NCBI GenBank assembly: GCA_963772315.1
Contig: CAVYWJ010000003.1
Coordinates: 124,001-188,000, forward strand
DNA from: Haliangium sp963772315
Lineage (GTDB): Bacteria; Myxococcota_A; Polyangia; Haliangiales; Haliangiaceae
Direction: 5' to 3'
Length of the DNA: 64,000 nt
The position numbers were made by a program, and so were the translations under genes. A model generated the notes under the pieces. It searched no databases. It was not told where the DNA came from and saw nothing but the letters and a program-made list of their open reading frames with translations. This document shows, in pieces, positions 30,133 through 44,584 of the stretch. Each line of letters begins with the position of its first letter. Within the stretch, counting starts at the first letter, position 1.

Positions 30133-30300
30133 AGCGCCGACCAGGGGCGACAGATAATCTCGCCATTGCGGGGGAGCACGTCCTGCACGACGGGGCTGGC
30201 GATATAGCCGCGATCGATGTACAGCGCATCGATCGCCACGCTCTGCCGCTTGATGTCGTCGTTGAGCGTCTCAGCCGCTTCATGCTCGGGCCGCATACCT
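30133..30300 (-). pseudogene. transposase fragment (DDE-type) next to IS1182
   Basis: In frame on the minus strand: NDDIKRQSVAIDALYIDRGY then VVQDVLPRNGEIICRPW. This looks like an internal piece of a DDE transposase of a family different from the IS4 remnant that precedes it. It is cut by the IS1182 end at 30132. No start, and no continuation was found across the element. Confidence 0.5.
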
Positions 30301-30312
30301 GATCGGTTAAGC

Positions 30313-31172
30313 TCAGGTGGCCAGGGTGGATCTGCGGGGACGGGAAGAGGGCCGAATGTTCCAGCCGCGGAACTGGTCGAGAATGGACGGCTTGCGTCGC
30401 CAGTTGGGGTCTTTGCAAGCATGGACGATAACGGCGGCGAGATGCTCCCATTGGGCGTCGGCCTCAGTCGCGTGGAGGTCGAGAGCGTCGGCGATGCGAA
30501 AGGCGTAAGTGGCGAGCATGCGAGCGACGAGGCCATGATGGAGTGGTGGCAGGGTGCGTGTCGTGGAGTTTGTCTGGGCAATGGCGAGGTTGTGGCAATG
30601 GACGATGAGGCCGACCAGGACGGAGGCGATGATGGTGGGGTGAATAAGCGCATGGACGGCCGCCGGCGTGCGCGCATCGATTTCGTCGAGGCGATGGCTG
30701 GACTTGTCGAGCTTGTTATTGAGCTCGATCTCCCAGCGGACGCGGTAGATGTCGGCGACCTGCCGAGGGCCCAGAGAGCGAGACAGATTGGTGAGATAGA
30801 AGCAGTAGCCCCGCTCGGGCACGTGGACGCCGCACAGGCGCATGGGGGGATGCGCTCGGGTCCGACGGTCACGTCTGCATCGATAGCGTTGCCGAGGGTG
30901 AGCACTTCATCTGTGAGAACGACATCGAGCTCGGTACCGGGCAAAAAGGTGCGCGAGACATCGCCGCGGACGATGCGCTCGACTTTGGGTTTCCAGTTCT
31001 CCTTGAGTCGCATGACAACGGCCACACCGAAGCGCTGGCAGTCATGGAGGCGCTGCAGGCTGGCGTACCCGAGGTCCACCAGGAGCCCTTTGCCGCGCCA
31101 GGATTCGAGCACCAGATGCGGGGTATCGTGCTCGCGTGCCGGAACCACATCCGTGCCGGTTAAGCGCATCAA
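30313..31172 (-). pseudogene. IS4-family transposase, C-terminal two thirds, frameshifted
   Basis: The first part (HLVLESWRGKGLLVDLGYAS and VERIVRGDVSRTFLPGTELD) and the second part (MRLCGVHVPERGYCFYLTNL, YRVRWEIELNNKLDK, LVGLIVHCHNLAIAQTNS) are in different frames, joined near 30845. YRVRWEIELNNK is the Y-R-E-K signature of IS4 transposases. The N-terminus is missing. A piece carrying the missing N-terminal type sequence and the same 3' end (CGGGGACGGGAAGAGGGC) is at 52.35-52.8 kb. Confidence 0.75.
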
Positions 31173-31469
31173 ACCACAATATCTAGCGGCTGGAATCGAT
31201 TGCGATGCGCCACAGATTGTGGTCGGAGGCTACCTAACCGATCACGCATTGTTGGCACGGCTGTGTGCCCCTGGGGCGACGCTTCCCAAAGCGGCCCGTA
31301 CGCCGATGACCGGATCGCCGCGTCCGGTATTGCTGCTGTGCTCGCCGTGGGGCCGGTCCTCGGGCAGATCTCGTCCGGACCCAAGGAAGACCGCCGTTCG
31401 CTTCTATGGACGCGAGGTGGAGCCGGCCCCCGGCGCTTCGTGGCCGGCTCGCGCCACGAGGCGGCATGA
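31173..31469. other. intergenic region downstream of the hybrid kinase, nothing identified
   Basis: About 300 bp between the IS4 remnant and the kinase stop. No coding signal or clear terminator; several short GC-rich inverted matches only. Confidence 0.5.
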
Positions 31470-37097
<5,628 letters not shown>

Positions 37098-37249
37098 GGA
37101 TGGATTCCCGGCGCTGGCCGCGGACGGTCGCTTGTCCGCGCGTGCTACATTCCATCACGTTCGCCAGCTGGCGAGAAGGACATCCGCTGAACGAGCCGCC
37201 GCTTACGCGCCGGTACACGCCCTTCAGGTAGAGAGATGTCCGCCCCGGC

Positions 37250-37498
37250 TCAGCCGTTGCCCGTGGTGTCCATGCTCCAGGGCGTCTCGCCCTCGTACAA
37301 CCTGCGCCGTTTCGTAATCTCCCCTAACGCCTCCCCTTTCTCGAACCGCGCAACCATCTCCTCCGGATCGAACACAACGCCCATGAAGTTCTCCTCATAA
37401 GCCCCGCTAGCGAAGAAGGCCTCGACCTCGTAATGTCCGAAAACGCGATCGCTCTGTTTCGAAAATAAGTCGAACGCTGGACGCATAAGAGCTGCCAA
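37250..37498 (-). CDS. hypothetical protein, possibly the C-terminal piece of a lost gene
   Basis: 82 residues if started at TTG 37498. The frame is open for 17 more codons upstream without a good start, beginning after a stop with residues LTPANHNWPDRSP. The sequence (FDLFSKQSDRVFGHYEVEAF, EEMVARFEKGEALGEITKR) has the look of a real protein C-terminus rather than chance. No family recognised. It may be a decayed gene fragment. Confidence 0.45.
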   Translation of the reverse strand: MAALMRPAFDLFSKQSDRVFGHYEVEAFFASGAYEENFMGVVFDPEEMVARFEKGEALGEITKRRRLYEGETPWSMDTTGNG

Positions 37499-38042
37499 GG
37501 CGTTCCCGACAGGCGAACGGTCGGGCCAGTTGTGGTTGGCGGGCGTAAGCTACCGATGTGCCGCAGTGCGTCGAGTGGCTGGAGGAGGGCACTGTGGTCG
37601 AAGATGCTGCGGCGCGGCCGAGGGCGTGGTCACGGCGGCTCGAGCCTGCGCGCCCTGTGGCACGGCCGTGCGCCTTCGGGTTGGCGCTCCCGGAGCCGCC
37701 CATCGCTGCTGATGGCCCGGGTGGCCGCGCCTGGGATTGATGCCGGGCTCGACGTGGGCCCGTTCTCGGGCTGCCGTCGTTCGCCGCTCGTATCCATCGA
37801 CGCGGGTTGGCGCGCGTCCTGGCGCTTCGTGGCCGCTGCACGCAGGGGCAGCTCGGGCAGCATTCGACGTCATGCCGTCGTCATCGCATTTCCAAGGTTT
37901 CTGAGTCATCCAACCAAGCCTCACGATTTCAGGTGCTTGAAATTTGCGGAACAAATCTCTCGCGGGGAGCCGGGAGCGACCTGTACCTCCTGGGATGGAA
38001 CAGGTTACCCCGCGATCGAATTGCCGGATCGAACGGGTTCAG
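37499..38042. other. 540 bp without a recognisable gene
   Basis: Several overlapping short frames on both strands, none convincing. The 17-bp string GGGCTCGACGTGGGCC near 37744 also occurs near 44437 in another gene-free stretch, suggesting shared relic material. Confidence 0.4.
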
Positions 38043-38666
38043 TCATGGTCCGCGCAACCGGCTTAACTCGATTCCACTGCCCACCGGCAGCAACACCGAA
38101 TCAAACGCCCCGCTCGCTCGCACATGCGCGCGATAGGCCTCCGCCTCCGGCCGCGACATCGGCGGCTCAATCATATTATCCGCCGCCACGATCGCGCCCG
38201 CGCCGAGCTTCGGCACGAACAGATCAAAGCACGGGATATATAAATCCTTCCAAAGGTCGACCAGCACGAAATCGATCGGACCTTGCACCTCTTTCAATAT
38301 CTCGAGCGCATCTCCGACCCTGAAATCCACGACAGCATCGAGCCCCACTTTGCTGAGTTGCGCCTTCGCGTGTTCCGACTTCTTCGCACTCAGCTCGAGA
38401 GTAACCACTCTGCCGCCCGTCTCCTTGGCCGCTTCCGCGAGCCAAACAGTAGAATAACCATACGATGTGCCCAGCTCGAGAATGGTCTTAGCCTTCAGTT
38501 CTTTCACCAGAATGTTCAGCAGCGCCCCGCTCCTCTCGCCGACCGACAGCAAGAAGTCATCGCGCTTCGACATGACCTGATCGCGCGGCAGCTCGTTCAT
38601 GAGCTTCCACTCCGCCTCCGCGCGGGAGTGATAGTCGGCGAGCAGTGATTGGATTCGATCGTCCAT
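38043..38666 (-). CDS. class I SAM-dependent O-methyltransferase family protein
   Basis: 207 residues from ATG 38666 (AGAGG ribosome site 10 nt before). Rossmann motif I is ILELGTSYGYSTVWLAEA, motif II VVTLELSAKK, and the acidic FVLVDLWKDLY follows, with DNMIEPP in the place of the family's metal-binding DN(V/T)L. This is the O-methyltransferase family 3 (CCoAOMT-like) pattern, usually acting on a catechol-type substrate with a divalent metal. Single gene with no pathway neighbours. An extra 14 residues upstream are possible. Confidence 0.85.
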   Translation of the reverse strand: MDDRIQSLLADYHSRAEAEWKLMNELPRDQVMSKRDDFLLSVGERSGALLNILVKELKAKTILELGTSYGYSTVWLAEAAKETGGRVVTLELSAKKSEHAKAQLSKVGLDAVVDFRVGDALEILKEVQGPIDFVLVDLWKDLYIPCFDLFVPKLGAGAIVAADNMIEPPMSRPEAEAYRAHVRASGAFDSVLLPVGSGIELSRLRGP

Positions 38667-38819
38667 GGTGGGGAACCTCTCAACTCTTTTCCGCAAAGTG
38701 ACTGTCAATTAACGAGAGCGCAACGCCGCGTCCCATCGCTTCCGCTGATGGCGCACAACACGCGGAAGAATTGCTCCCGCGCACTGAAGGTATAACTTCT
38801 CGCCCTGTCTGACGAAAGC

Positions 38820-38965
38820 AATAACTATGAAGCGACGATCCTTCCTCGTAGTACAAAAACTTGATCGGGGCTTGCTGAGGCACTCGCTCTCGATGGAACG
38901 GACGAAGCGTTCAGCCTATGCGTTCAGGTTGGGACTGCCCGCCGGCAGGCGGATAGGCGTGACAC
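38820..38965 (-). pseudogene. rve-type transposase, C-terminal remnant
   Basis: The minus strand reads RVTPIRLPAGSPNLNA, a TAG stop, then AERFVRSIESECLSKPRSSF. This is the well-known NLNAYAERFVRSI(x)ECL block of integrase-core transposases, with the Tyr codon turned into a stop. Everything upstream is lost. A sister fragment is at 57.7 kb. Confidence 0.7.
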
Positions 38966-39074
38966 GGTGCGGGAGGAAGAGGGGGGACCGCTCCGCTCCC
39001 CCGGAGGAGCCGCCGATGGTGCGTCGTCTCTTGCGCCAGCTGCGCCAGGCTCGGGAGATCACTTGGCGGGTTGC

Positions 39075-39214
39075 CCTGTGGCAGTTGACGTGCGTCCTGC
39101 AGTAGATCGGCTGGCGACTCTTTAGTAATAATAATTGCAACAGAGGCGAGAATTGTGCCCTCGCCACACCATCCTGTACACTGCCCGCTCGACCATGTCA
39201 GCTTCAAATTACCA
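39075..39214 (-). repeat. dispersed element-end repeat, copy A
   Basis: Read on the minus strand: GGTAATTTGAAGCTGACATG, then a GCAGTGTACAGGATGGTGTG block and GCGAGGGCACAATTC. The same blocks in the same order occur at 57104-57240 (plus) and in degenerate form at 52195-52300 (plus). Copy B lies next to an IS91-type transposase C-terminus, so this is probably the terminal region of an IS91-like or related element. Confidence 0.65.
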
Positions 39215-39291
39215 ATGCGTCTGCGCCGCGACGGCCATCCAACGCATTGGCGTTACGGAACGCTGCACCGTGAGCGCGAGGATTGCCGTTT

Positions 39292-42200
39292 ATGACCGTC
39301 ACTCTGACCAGCCGCTCCGGCCTGCGTCTCGAAGCCAACGCGAATGGCTCCGTCCGCCGCTTCGATTGCGATGACATCACGCTGTCGCTGTTCCTCGGCA
39401 ACGAGATCGAAGGGGGCCTCGCGAATGTGTACCTGCGCCGGCATTCGGGCATGGTCGAATGGGCACCGCTTCTCGGGCCCTCGAGCCCCACTTGCTTCGA
39501 GGCACACGCCGACACCGGAAGACTGACCGGCTTCGGTTCGTGGCTCGGCATCGACTATTCCATCGCACTGGTGCTTGGGCAGAGCGCGCGTGCGTGGTTC
39601 TGGCACGTGCAGCTTCTCAACACCACTTCGTCGGAGCAGCAGCTCGATCTCACGTACGCACAGGATCTCGCACTCGCCCCGTACGGCGCCGTGCGGCTCA
39701 ACGAGTTCTACGTGAGCCAGTATGTGGATCACATGCCGCTCACTCATTCCGCGCGCGGTGTGATGATTGCGTCTCGGCAGAATCAGGCGGCGGGCGGCGG
39801 CAATCCTTGGAGCCTCATCGGGTCGCTGCGTGAAGGTGTTTCGTATTGCACGGACTCGATGCAGTTCCACGGGCGCGCGGCGCGCTCGGGCGAAGCGCCG
39901 CCGGGGCTCGCGGGTAATCTCCCGGGCCGGCGCCTTCAGCACGAGCACTCGATGGTGGTCGTTCGGGATGCGCCGATGCGCCTTGCGCCGAATGAGCGAG
40001 CCGCGGGTGGATTCTTCGGCTTGTACGTCGCGAATCACCATGAAGCGACGTCCACGGCCGACCTCGAGCGTGTGAGCGAAGTGCTCGCGCTCTCTGAAGC
40101 GTCCGCTCCGGATCTCGCGCCGGGCGCGGCGCGTGCGGCTAACGGCGCGCGCCCGCTCGCTGCAGGCACACCTGCGGACGCCCGGATCTCTGGTGCGCAG
40201 CGTGTTTCGGACGCAGCGACCTTGTTCAGTTCCGCGCCGCTGCTCGAAGTGCGCGACCTGGACGACGGCTCGTTGCGCGCGTTCTTCGGCAACCAATGGC
40301 GGCACGAAGAGCGCGGCGAGCAGGGCGAGCGCCTCTCCTTTTTCCATGGAGCCGATCGGCACGTCGTGCTGCGCGCGAAGGAGCTACGCGTTCAGCGCCC
40401 TCACGGGCATCTGCTGCGCACCGGGCGGCACACCACTCCGGACGAAACGGCGCTGACGTCGACGGTGTGGATGGGCGGCGTCTTTCACTCGCTTCTGACG
40501 CAGGGCCACGTCAGCATCAATCGCTTTCTCTCGACGGTACACACGTATCTGAGTCTTTTCCGCTCGCACGGGCAGCGCGTATTCATGCAAGCGGAAAACG
40601 AATGGAGGCTGCTGGGCGTGCCCTCGGCGTTCGAGATGTCGCCATCCGCGTGCCGCTGGCTCTACAAGCATGATGGCGGCGTCGTGCAGGTGCGCGCGGA
40701 AGCTCGTGACGAGCCGCAGGAATTCACGCTCTCCATCGAGGTGAGCACCGGTGCACCAGCGCGCTTTCTGATCTCGAGTCACGTCGCTCTGAACGGCGAC
40801 GACGGCAGTGCACCCGGCGCCGCACTCTGGCGGCGGGACGGCGATGTCATCGTCGTCAGCGCAGCGGCCGACGGCGACGTCGGGCGGCGATTTCCGAACG
40901 GCAGCTTTCAGATTGCCCCGTTGCCGGGTTCGAAGTTCGAGAAAGTGGGCGGTGATGAGCTGCTGTTCCTCGATGGGCGCTCGCGCCAGCAGCCGTTTCT
41001 CTGCGTCGTTACCGAGCCGGCGAAGGTGGTCGGCCTGAGCATTCGCGGATATCTCCTTTCGGAAAGCACGCCGTCTCCGCTGCGAGTCAACGCTAATGAG
41101 ACCCTCATTCCGACGATCTCCATGAATGTGGCCGCGGCAAGCTCACTTGCCGAGCCCGTGGCGCGCCTCGCGGACATCGTGCCCTGGTACACACACAACG
41201 CGCTCGTGCATTACCTCTCGCCTCGAGGATTAGAACAGTATTCGGGTGGCGGCTGGGGCACGCGCGATGTCTGCCAGGGGCCCGTCGAGATGCTGCTCGC
41301 GCTGGGTCGCGTGCAACCGATTCGTGACCTGCTGTTGCGGGTGCTGAGCACGCATAATGCGGACGGCGACTGGCCGCAGTGGTTCATGTTCTTCGACCGC
41401 GAGCGCGACATCCGCCCGGGCGATTCGCACGGCGACATCGTGTTCTGGCCGGTTCTCGCGCTCGCTCAATATCTCATCGCTGCGGGCGATGCCAGCCTGC
41501 TGGATGAGCGCGTGCCGTTCTTCACACCGCGCGGCGCGGAGCCGGGCGCACCGGCGACGGTGTGGCAACACATCGAGCGCGCGCTCTCCGTGATCGAGAC
41601 GCGCGTGATTCCGAATACGGCGCTGGCTGCGTATGGCCATGGGGACTGGAACGATTCCCTGCAGCCCGCGGATCCGATGATGCGTGACCGTCTGTGCAGT
41701 GCGTGGACCGTGACGCTGCACTACCAGACGCTCACGACGCTCGCGCGAGCACTGCGCGCCATCGGGCGTGCCAACGACGCGGCGGGCTTCGAAGCTCGCG
41801 CGCAGGCCGTGCAGAAGGACTTCCAGCGGCTGCTTCTCGTCGACGGCGTGCTCACCGGCTACGCGCTCTTCGAAGACGGCGGCCGCGTTCGATATCTCCT
41901 GCATCCAAGCGACACCACCACAGGGGTTCGGTACAGCGCGCTCGCGATCATCCACGCGATCCTCGAAGACCTGCTGACGCCCGAGCAGACGCGTGAGCAC
42001 TTGCGGCTGATCGATGCACATCTCAGCGGCCCGGATGGCATTCGGCTCTTCGCTCGACCCATGCCGTATCACGGAGGCCCGCAGAAACTCTTTCAGCGCG
42101 CCGAGAGTGCAACGTTCTTCGGCCGCGAGATCGGCCTGATGTACATGCACGCGCACCTGCGCTACGCGCAGGCCCTGGCGCACATCGGCGAAGCGGACCG

Positions 42201-42720
42201 GTTCTTTCGAGCGCTTTGCCAGGCCAACCCGATCGGCATCCGCTCGATCGTGCCGAGCGCGACGCTGCGCCAGGCGAACTGTTATTACTCCAGCTCCGAT
42301 GCCGCATTCGCGGACCGGTACGAGGCGAGCAGCGATTACGAGCGCGTGAGAAACGGCACGGTCGATCTCGACGGCGGCTGGCGTGTGTATTCGAGCGGTG
42401 CCGGCATCGCCCTGGGGCTCATCATCCGGCGTTTTCTCGGCCTCGCCGTCGAGGCCGACGCGCTGAGCGTGGATCCGGTGATGCCAGCAGCGCTCGATGG
42501 CCTGCGCGTGAACACGGCGCTTCTCGGCCACCCGCTGGAGGTCACGTACCGTATCGGCCGCGCCGGTTGCGGGGTCCGTGCCATCACGCTGAATGGAGTG
42601 GCCCTGTCCTTCACGTCCCAAGCGAATCCGCACCGGCCCGGCGCGGCTGTCGTTCCGATGGCGGCAGTGAAGGAGCGGCTCGCCGCGGGGCGCGGCGCGC
42701 TGACCATCGATCTCGGCTAG
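39292..42720 (+). CDS. GH94-type glycoside phosphorylase (1,2-beta-oligoglucan/cellobiose phosphorylase-like)
   Basis: 1,142 residues from ATG 39292 (GAGG about 9 nt before). The N-terminal half is beta-sandwich-like. The C-terminal (alpha/alpha)6 barrel contains GDWPQWFMFFDRERDIRPGD and YGHGDWNDSLQP, where the GH94 general-acid Asp is expected (about residues 785-788). The length fits 1,2-beta-oligoglucan phosphorylases rather than the roughly 800-residue cellobiose enzymes. The reaction would be phosphorolysis of a beta-glucan to glucose-1-phosphate, or the reverse. No signal peptide, so it acts in the cytoplasm. Its TAG stop is part of the CTAG that borders a MITE. Confidence 0.8.
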   Translation: MTVTLTSRSGLRLEANANGSVRRFDCDDITLSLFLGNEIEGGLANVYLRRHSGMVEWAPLLGPSSPTCFEAHADTGRLTGFGSWLGIDYSIALVLGQSARAWFWHVQLLNTTSSEQQLDLTYAQDLALAPYGAVRLNEFYVSQYVDHMPLTHSARGVMIASRQNQAAGGGNPWSLIGSLREGVSYCTDSMQFHGRAARSGEAPPGLAGNLPGRRLQHEHSMVVVRDAPMRLAPNERAAGGFFGLYVANHHEATSTADLERVSEVLALSEASAPDLAPGAARAANGARPLAAGTPADARISGAQRVSDAATLFSSAPLLEVRDLDDGSLRAFFGNQWRHEERGEQGERLSFFHGADRHVVLRAKELRVQRPHGHLLRTGRHTTPDETALTSTVWMGGVFHSLLTQGHVSINRFLSTVHTYLSLFRSHGQRVFMQAENEWRLLGVPSAFEMSPSACRWLYKHDGGVVQVRAEARDEPQEFTLSIEVSTGAPARFLISSHVALNGDDGSAPGAALWRRDGDVIVVSAAADGDVGRRFPNGSFQIAPLPGSKFEKVGGDELLFLDGRSRQQPFLCVVTEPAKVVGLSIRGYLLSESTPSPLRVNANETLIPTISMNVAAASSLAEPVARLADIVPWYTHNALVHYLSPRGLEQYSGGGWGTRDVCQGPVEMLLALGRVQPIRDLLLRVLSTHNADGDWPQWFMFFDRERDIRPGDSHGDIVFWPVLALAQYLIAAGDASLLDERVPFFTPRGAEPGAPATVWQHIERALSVIETRVIPNTALAAYGHGDWNDSLQPADPMMRDRLCSAWTVTLHYQTLTTLARALRAIGRANDAAGFEARAQAVQKDFQRLLLVDGVLTGYALFEDGGRVRYLLHPSDTTTGVRYSALAIIHAILEDLLTPEQTREHLRLIDAHLSGPDGIRLFARPMPYHGGPQKLFQRAESATFFGREIGLMYMHAHLRYAQALAHIGEADRFFRALCQANPIGIRSIVPSATLRQANCYYSSSDAAFADRYEASSDYERVRNGTVDLDGGWRVYSSGAGIALGLIIRRFLGLAVEADALSVDPVMPAALDGLRVNTALLGHPLEVTYRIGRAGCGVRAITLNGVALSFTSQANPHRPGAAVVPMAAVKERLAAGRGALTIDLG

Positions 42721-42818
42721 GTGGCTGGTGCTTTTCGCCAAAAAACGGTGAAAGCGAGTCGAAAAGTTCAATGATTCCAAGGGTCGTTTTTCGGAAAAAC
42801 GAGAAAAGCACCAGTCTC
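42721..42818. mobile_element. 98-bp MITE related to the IS1182 element
   Basis: Ends GTGGCTGGTGCTTTTCG (left) and, inverted, GAGACTGGTGCTTTTC (right) match the terminal repeats of the IS1182 copies. Both sides carry CTAG (42717-42720 and 42819-42822). The interior is AT-rich and has imperfect internal inverted stretches (CCAAAAAACG and CGTTTTTCGG). It has no coding capacity and must be moved in trans. Confidence 0.85.
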
Positions 42819-42919
42819 CTAGAGGCCTGACTCCCCTCGTCTGTGCAGCGCGAGCTGCGGAAGTTGGGTTAAGCTGAGCTCTCGCAGGCGATGACCACTT
42901 CGCGACGCAGGGATTCTCG

Positions 42920-44281
42920 ATGACGATTACAGAAGAACAGTCCACCCTCTCCGCGGCGGAAATCGTTGACCTGGCGAAGCGTCACACCATCTTCTCCTGG
43001 TCTGCGCAGGGCGCGGTGAATCCCATCCCAATGGTTCGTGGCGAGGGGATTCACTTCTGGGACGCGACCGGCAAACGCTACATCGACATGAACTCGCAAC
43101 TCATGTGCGTCAACATCGGTCACGGCAATCGCCGGGTGATCGACGCCATCAAACGGCAGGCCGACGAGCTTGTCTTTGCCGGTCCGGGGATGGCGACTGC
43201 CGTCCGCGCGCGCGTGGGCCGGATGCTGGCCGAGCTCACGCCCGGCGATCTCGATCGCTTCTTCTTCACCCTCGGCGGCGCCGAGGCCAACGAGAATGCC
43301 ATCCGCATCGCCCGCATGGTCACCGGCCGGCAGAAGATCATGGTCCGCTACCGCTCGTACCATGGCGCGACGCTGGGGGCGATCAGCCTGACTGGCGACC
43401 CGCGGCGCTGGGCAAACGAGCCCGGGATCCCCGGCGTGGTCCGTTTCTTCGATCCGTACAAATACCGCAGTCACCTTTACCGGGACGGCGACACCGACGA
43501 GGAGTTCACCCGCCGCTGCCTCGATGAGCTCGAAGAGATCCTCGCCTATGAGGGTGCTCACACCATCGCCGCCATCTTCATCGAGACGGTCACTGGAACG
43601 AACGGCCTGATCGTCCCTCCCGACGGGTACCTGCAGGGGTTGCGGAAGATCTGCGACGCTCACGGCATCCTCCTCGTCTGCGACGAAGTGATGTGCGGCC
43701 TGGGGCGGACCGGGAGCTGGTTCGCCGTCGATCACTGGAACGTGGTGCCGGACATGATCACCATGGCCAAGGGATTGACCTCGGCCTATCTGCCGCTCGG
43801 CGCGGTCGCCATGAGCGAGGAGATCGCCGCCTATTTCGACAGGAACGTCTTCTACGGAGGGCTGACTTACAACGCCCATCCGATGAGTCTCGCCGCCGCC
43901 GAGGCCTGTCTCCAGGTGATGAAGGACGACGACATGATCGCCCATACACACCGCATGGGTCGTGTTCTACGCGAGCTTCATCAGGAGATGCAGCGCAAGC
44001 ATCCTTCGGTGGGAGACGTCCGATCGATCGGACTGTTCGGTGTGCTCGAGCTCGTGCGCAATCGCAGGACAAAAGAGCCGATGGCGCCGTTCAATCAGAC
44101 GAGCCCGGAGATGCAGAAGCTTGGCGCGTTTCTGCGGGACGAAGGGATGTACGCGTTCATCAACTGGAACAATCTCTTCACGAACCCGCCGCTGTGCATC
44201 ACGGATGAGCAGTTGCGCGAGTCGTTCGCGATCATCGATCGCGCGCTGGAGATCACCGACGCCGCGGTCGTCGGTGGCTGA
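42920..44281 (+). CDS. class III PLP aminotransferase (taurine/omega-amino acid-pyruvate type)
   Basis: 453 residues, ATG 42920 preceded by AGGGA. Fold-type I features: GEGIHFWDATGKRYIDMNSQ, the phosphate-binding GGAEANENAIR, the PLP Asp in CDEVMCGLGRTG and the Schiff-base Lys284 in MAKGLTSAYLPLG. The closest recognisable subgroup is pyruvate-dependent aminotransferases of taurine, putrescine or omega-amino acids. Alone between the MITE and the amidase gene, so the substrate is open. Intact. Confidence 0.85.
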   Translation: MTITEEQSTLSAAEIVDLAKRHTIFSWSAQGAVNPIPMVRGEGIHFWDATGKRYIDMNSQLMCVNIGHGNRRVIDAIKRQADELVFAGPGMATAVRARVGRMLAELTPGDLDRFFFTLGGAEANENAIRIARMVTGRQKIMVRYRSYHGATLGAISLTGDPRRWANEPGIPGVVRFFDPYKYRSHLYRDGDTDEEFTRRCLDELEEILAYEGAHTIAAIFIETVTGTNGLIVPPDGYLQGLRKICDAHGILLVCDEVMCGLGRTGSWFAVDHWNVVPDMITMAKGLTSAYLPLGAVAMSEEIAAYFDRNVFYGGLTYNAHPMSLAAAEACLQVMKDDDMIAHTHRMGRVLRELHQEMQRKHPSVGDVRSIGLFGVLELVRNRRTKEPMAPFNQTSPEMQKLGAFLRDEGMYAFINWNNLFTNPPLCITDEQLRESFAIIDRALEITDAAVVGG

Positions 44282-44584
44282 TCGTCCACGACCGCACTGC
44301 CCGCGGGCACCGCCGCGGCCGCGTCGATAGCAGCGCCCAAACACGTCGGATCGACCCTGTCGCTGTGTCTCCTTGAACGGTGCTTGCTGGGGCCACCCGT
44401 ACGTCGATGGGCCGAGCGCCGCACCCGGATTGCGGCGGGGCTCGACGTGGGCCGCTGGCCTGGCCGATGGCGCCGCGCGGCAGCGAGCGGGGCCGGGTGA
44501 GCGCCCGGAGCGCCGCTCCCCGAGCAGCGAAGATTGGATCGTTTCCGGCACCGCGCGCCTTTTTCTCCCGCGATAATACCCACC
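44282..44584. other. 300 bp without a gene, shares short strings with other relic regions
   Basis: Contains AACACGTCGGATCGACCCTG-like sequence (near 44337) that is also near 54127, and GGGCTCGACGTGGGCC (near 44437) also near 37744. Probably eroded mobile DNA. No frame is convincing. Confidence 0.4.

Noticed and set aside
29183..30157. 324-codon plus-strand frame opposite the IS1182 transposase
   Set aside because: A mirror of the transposase; the same shadow reappears at the copy 3 end.
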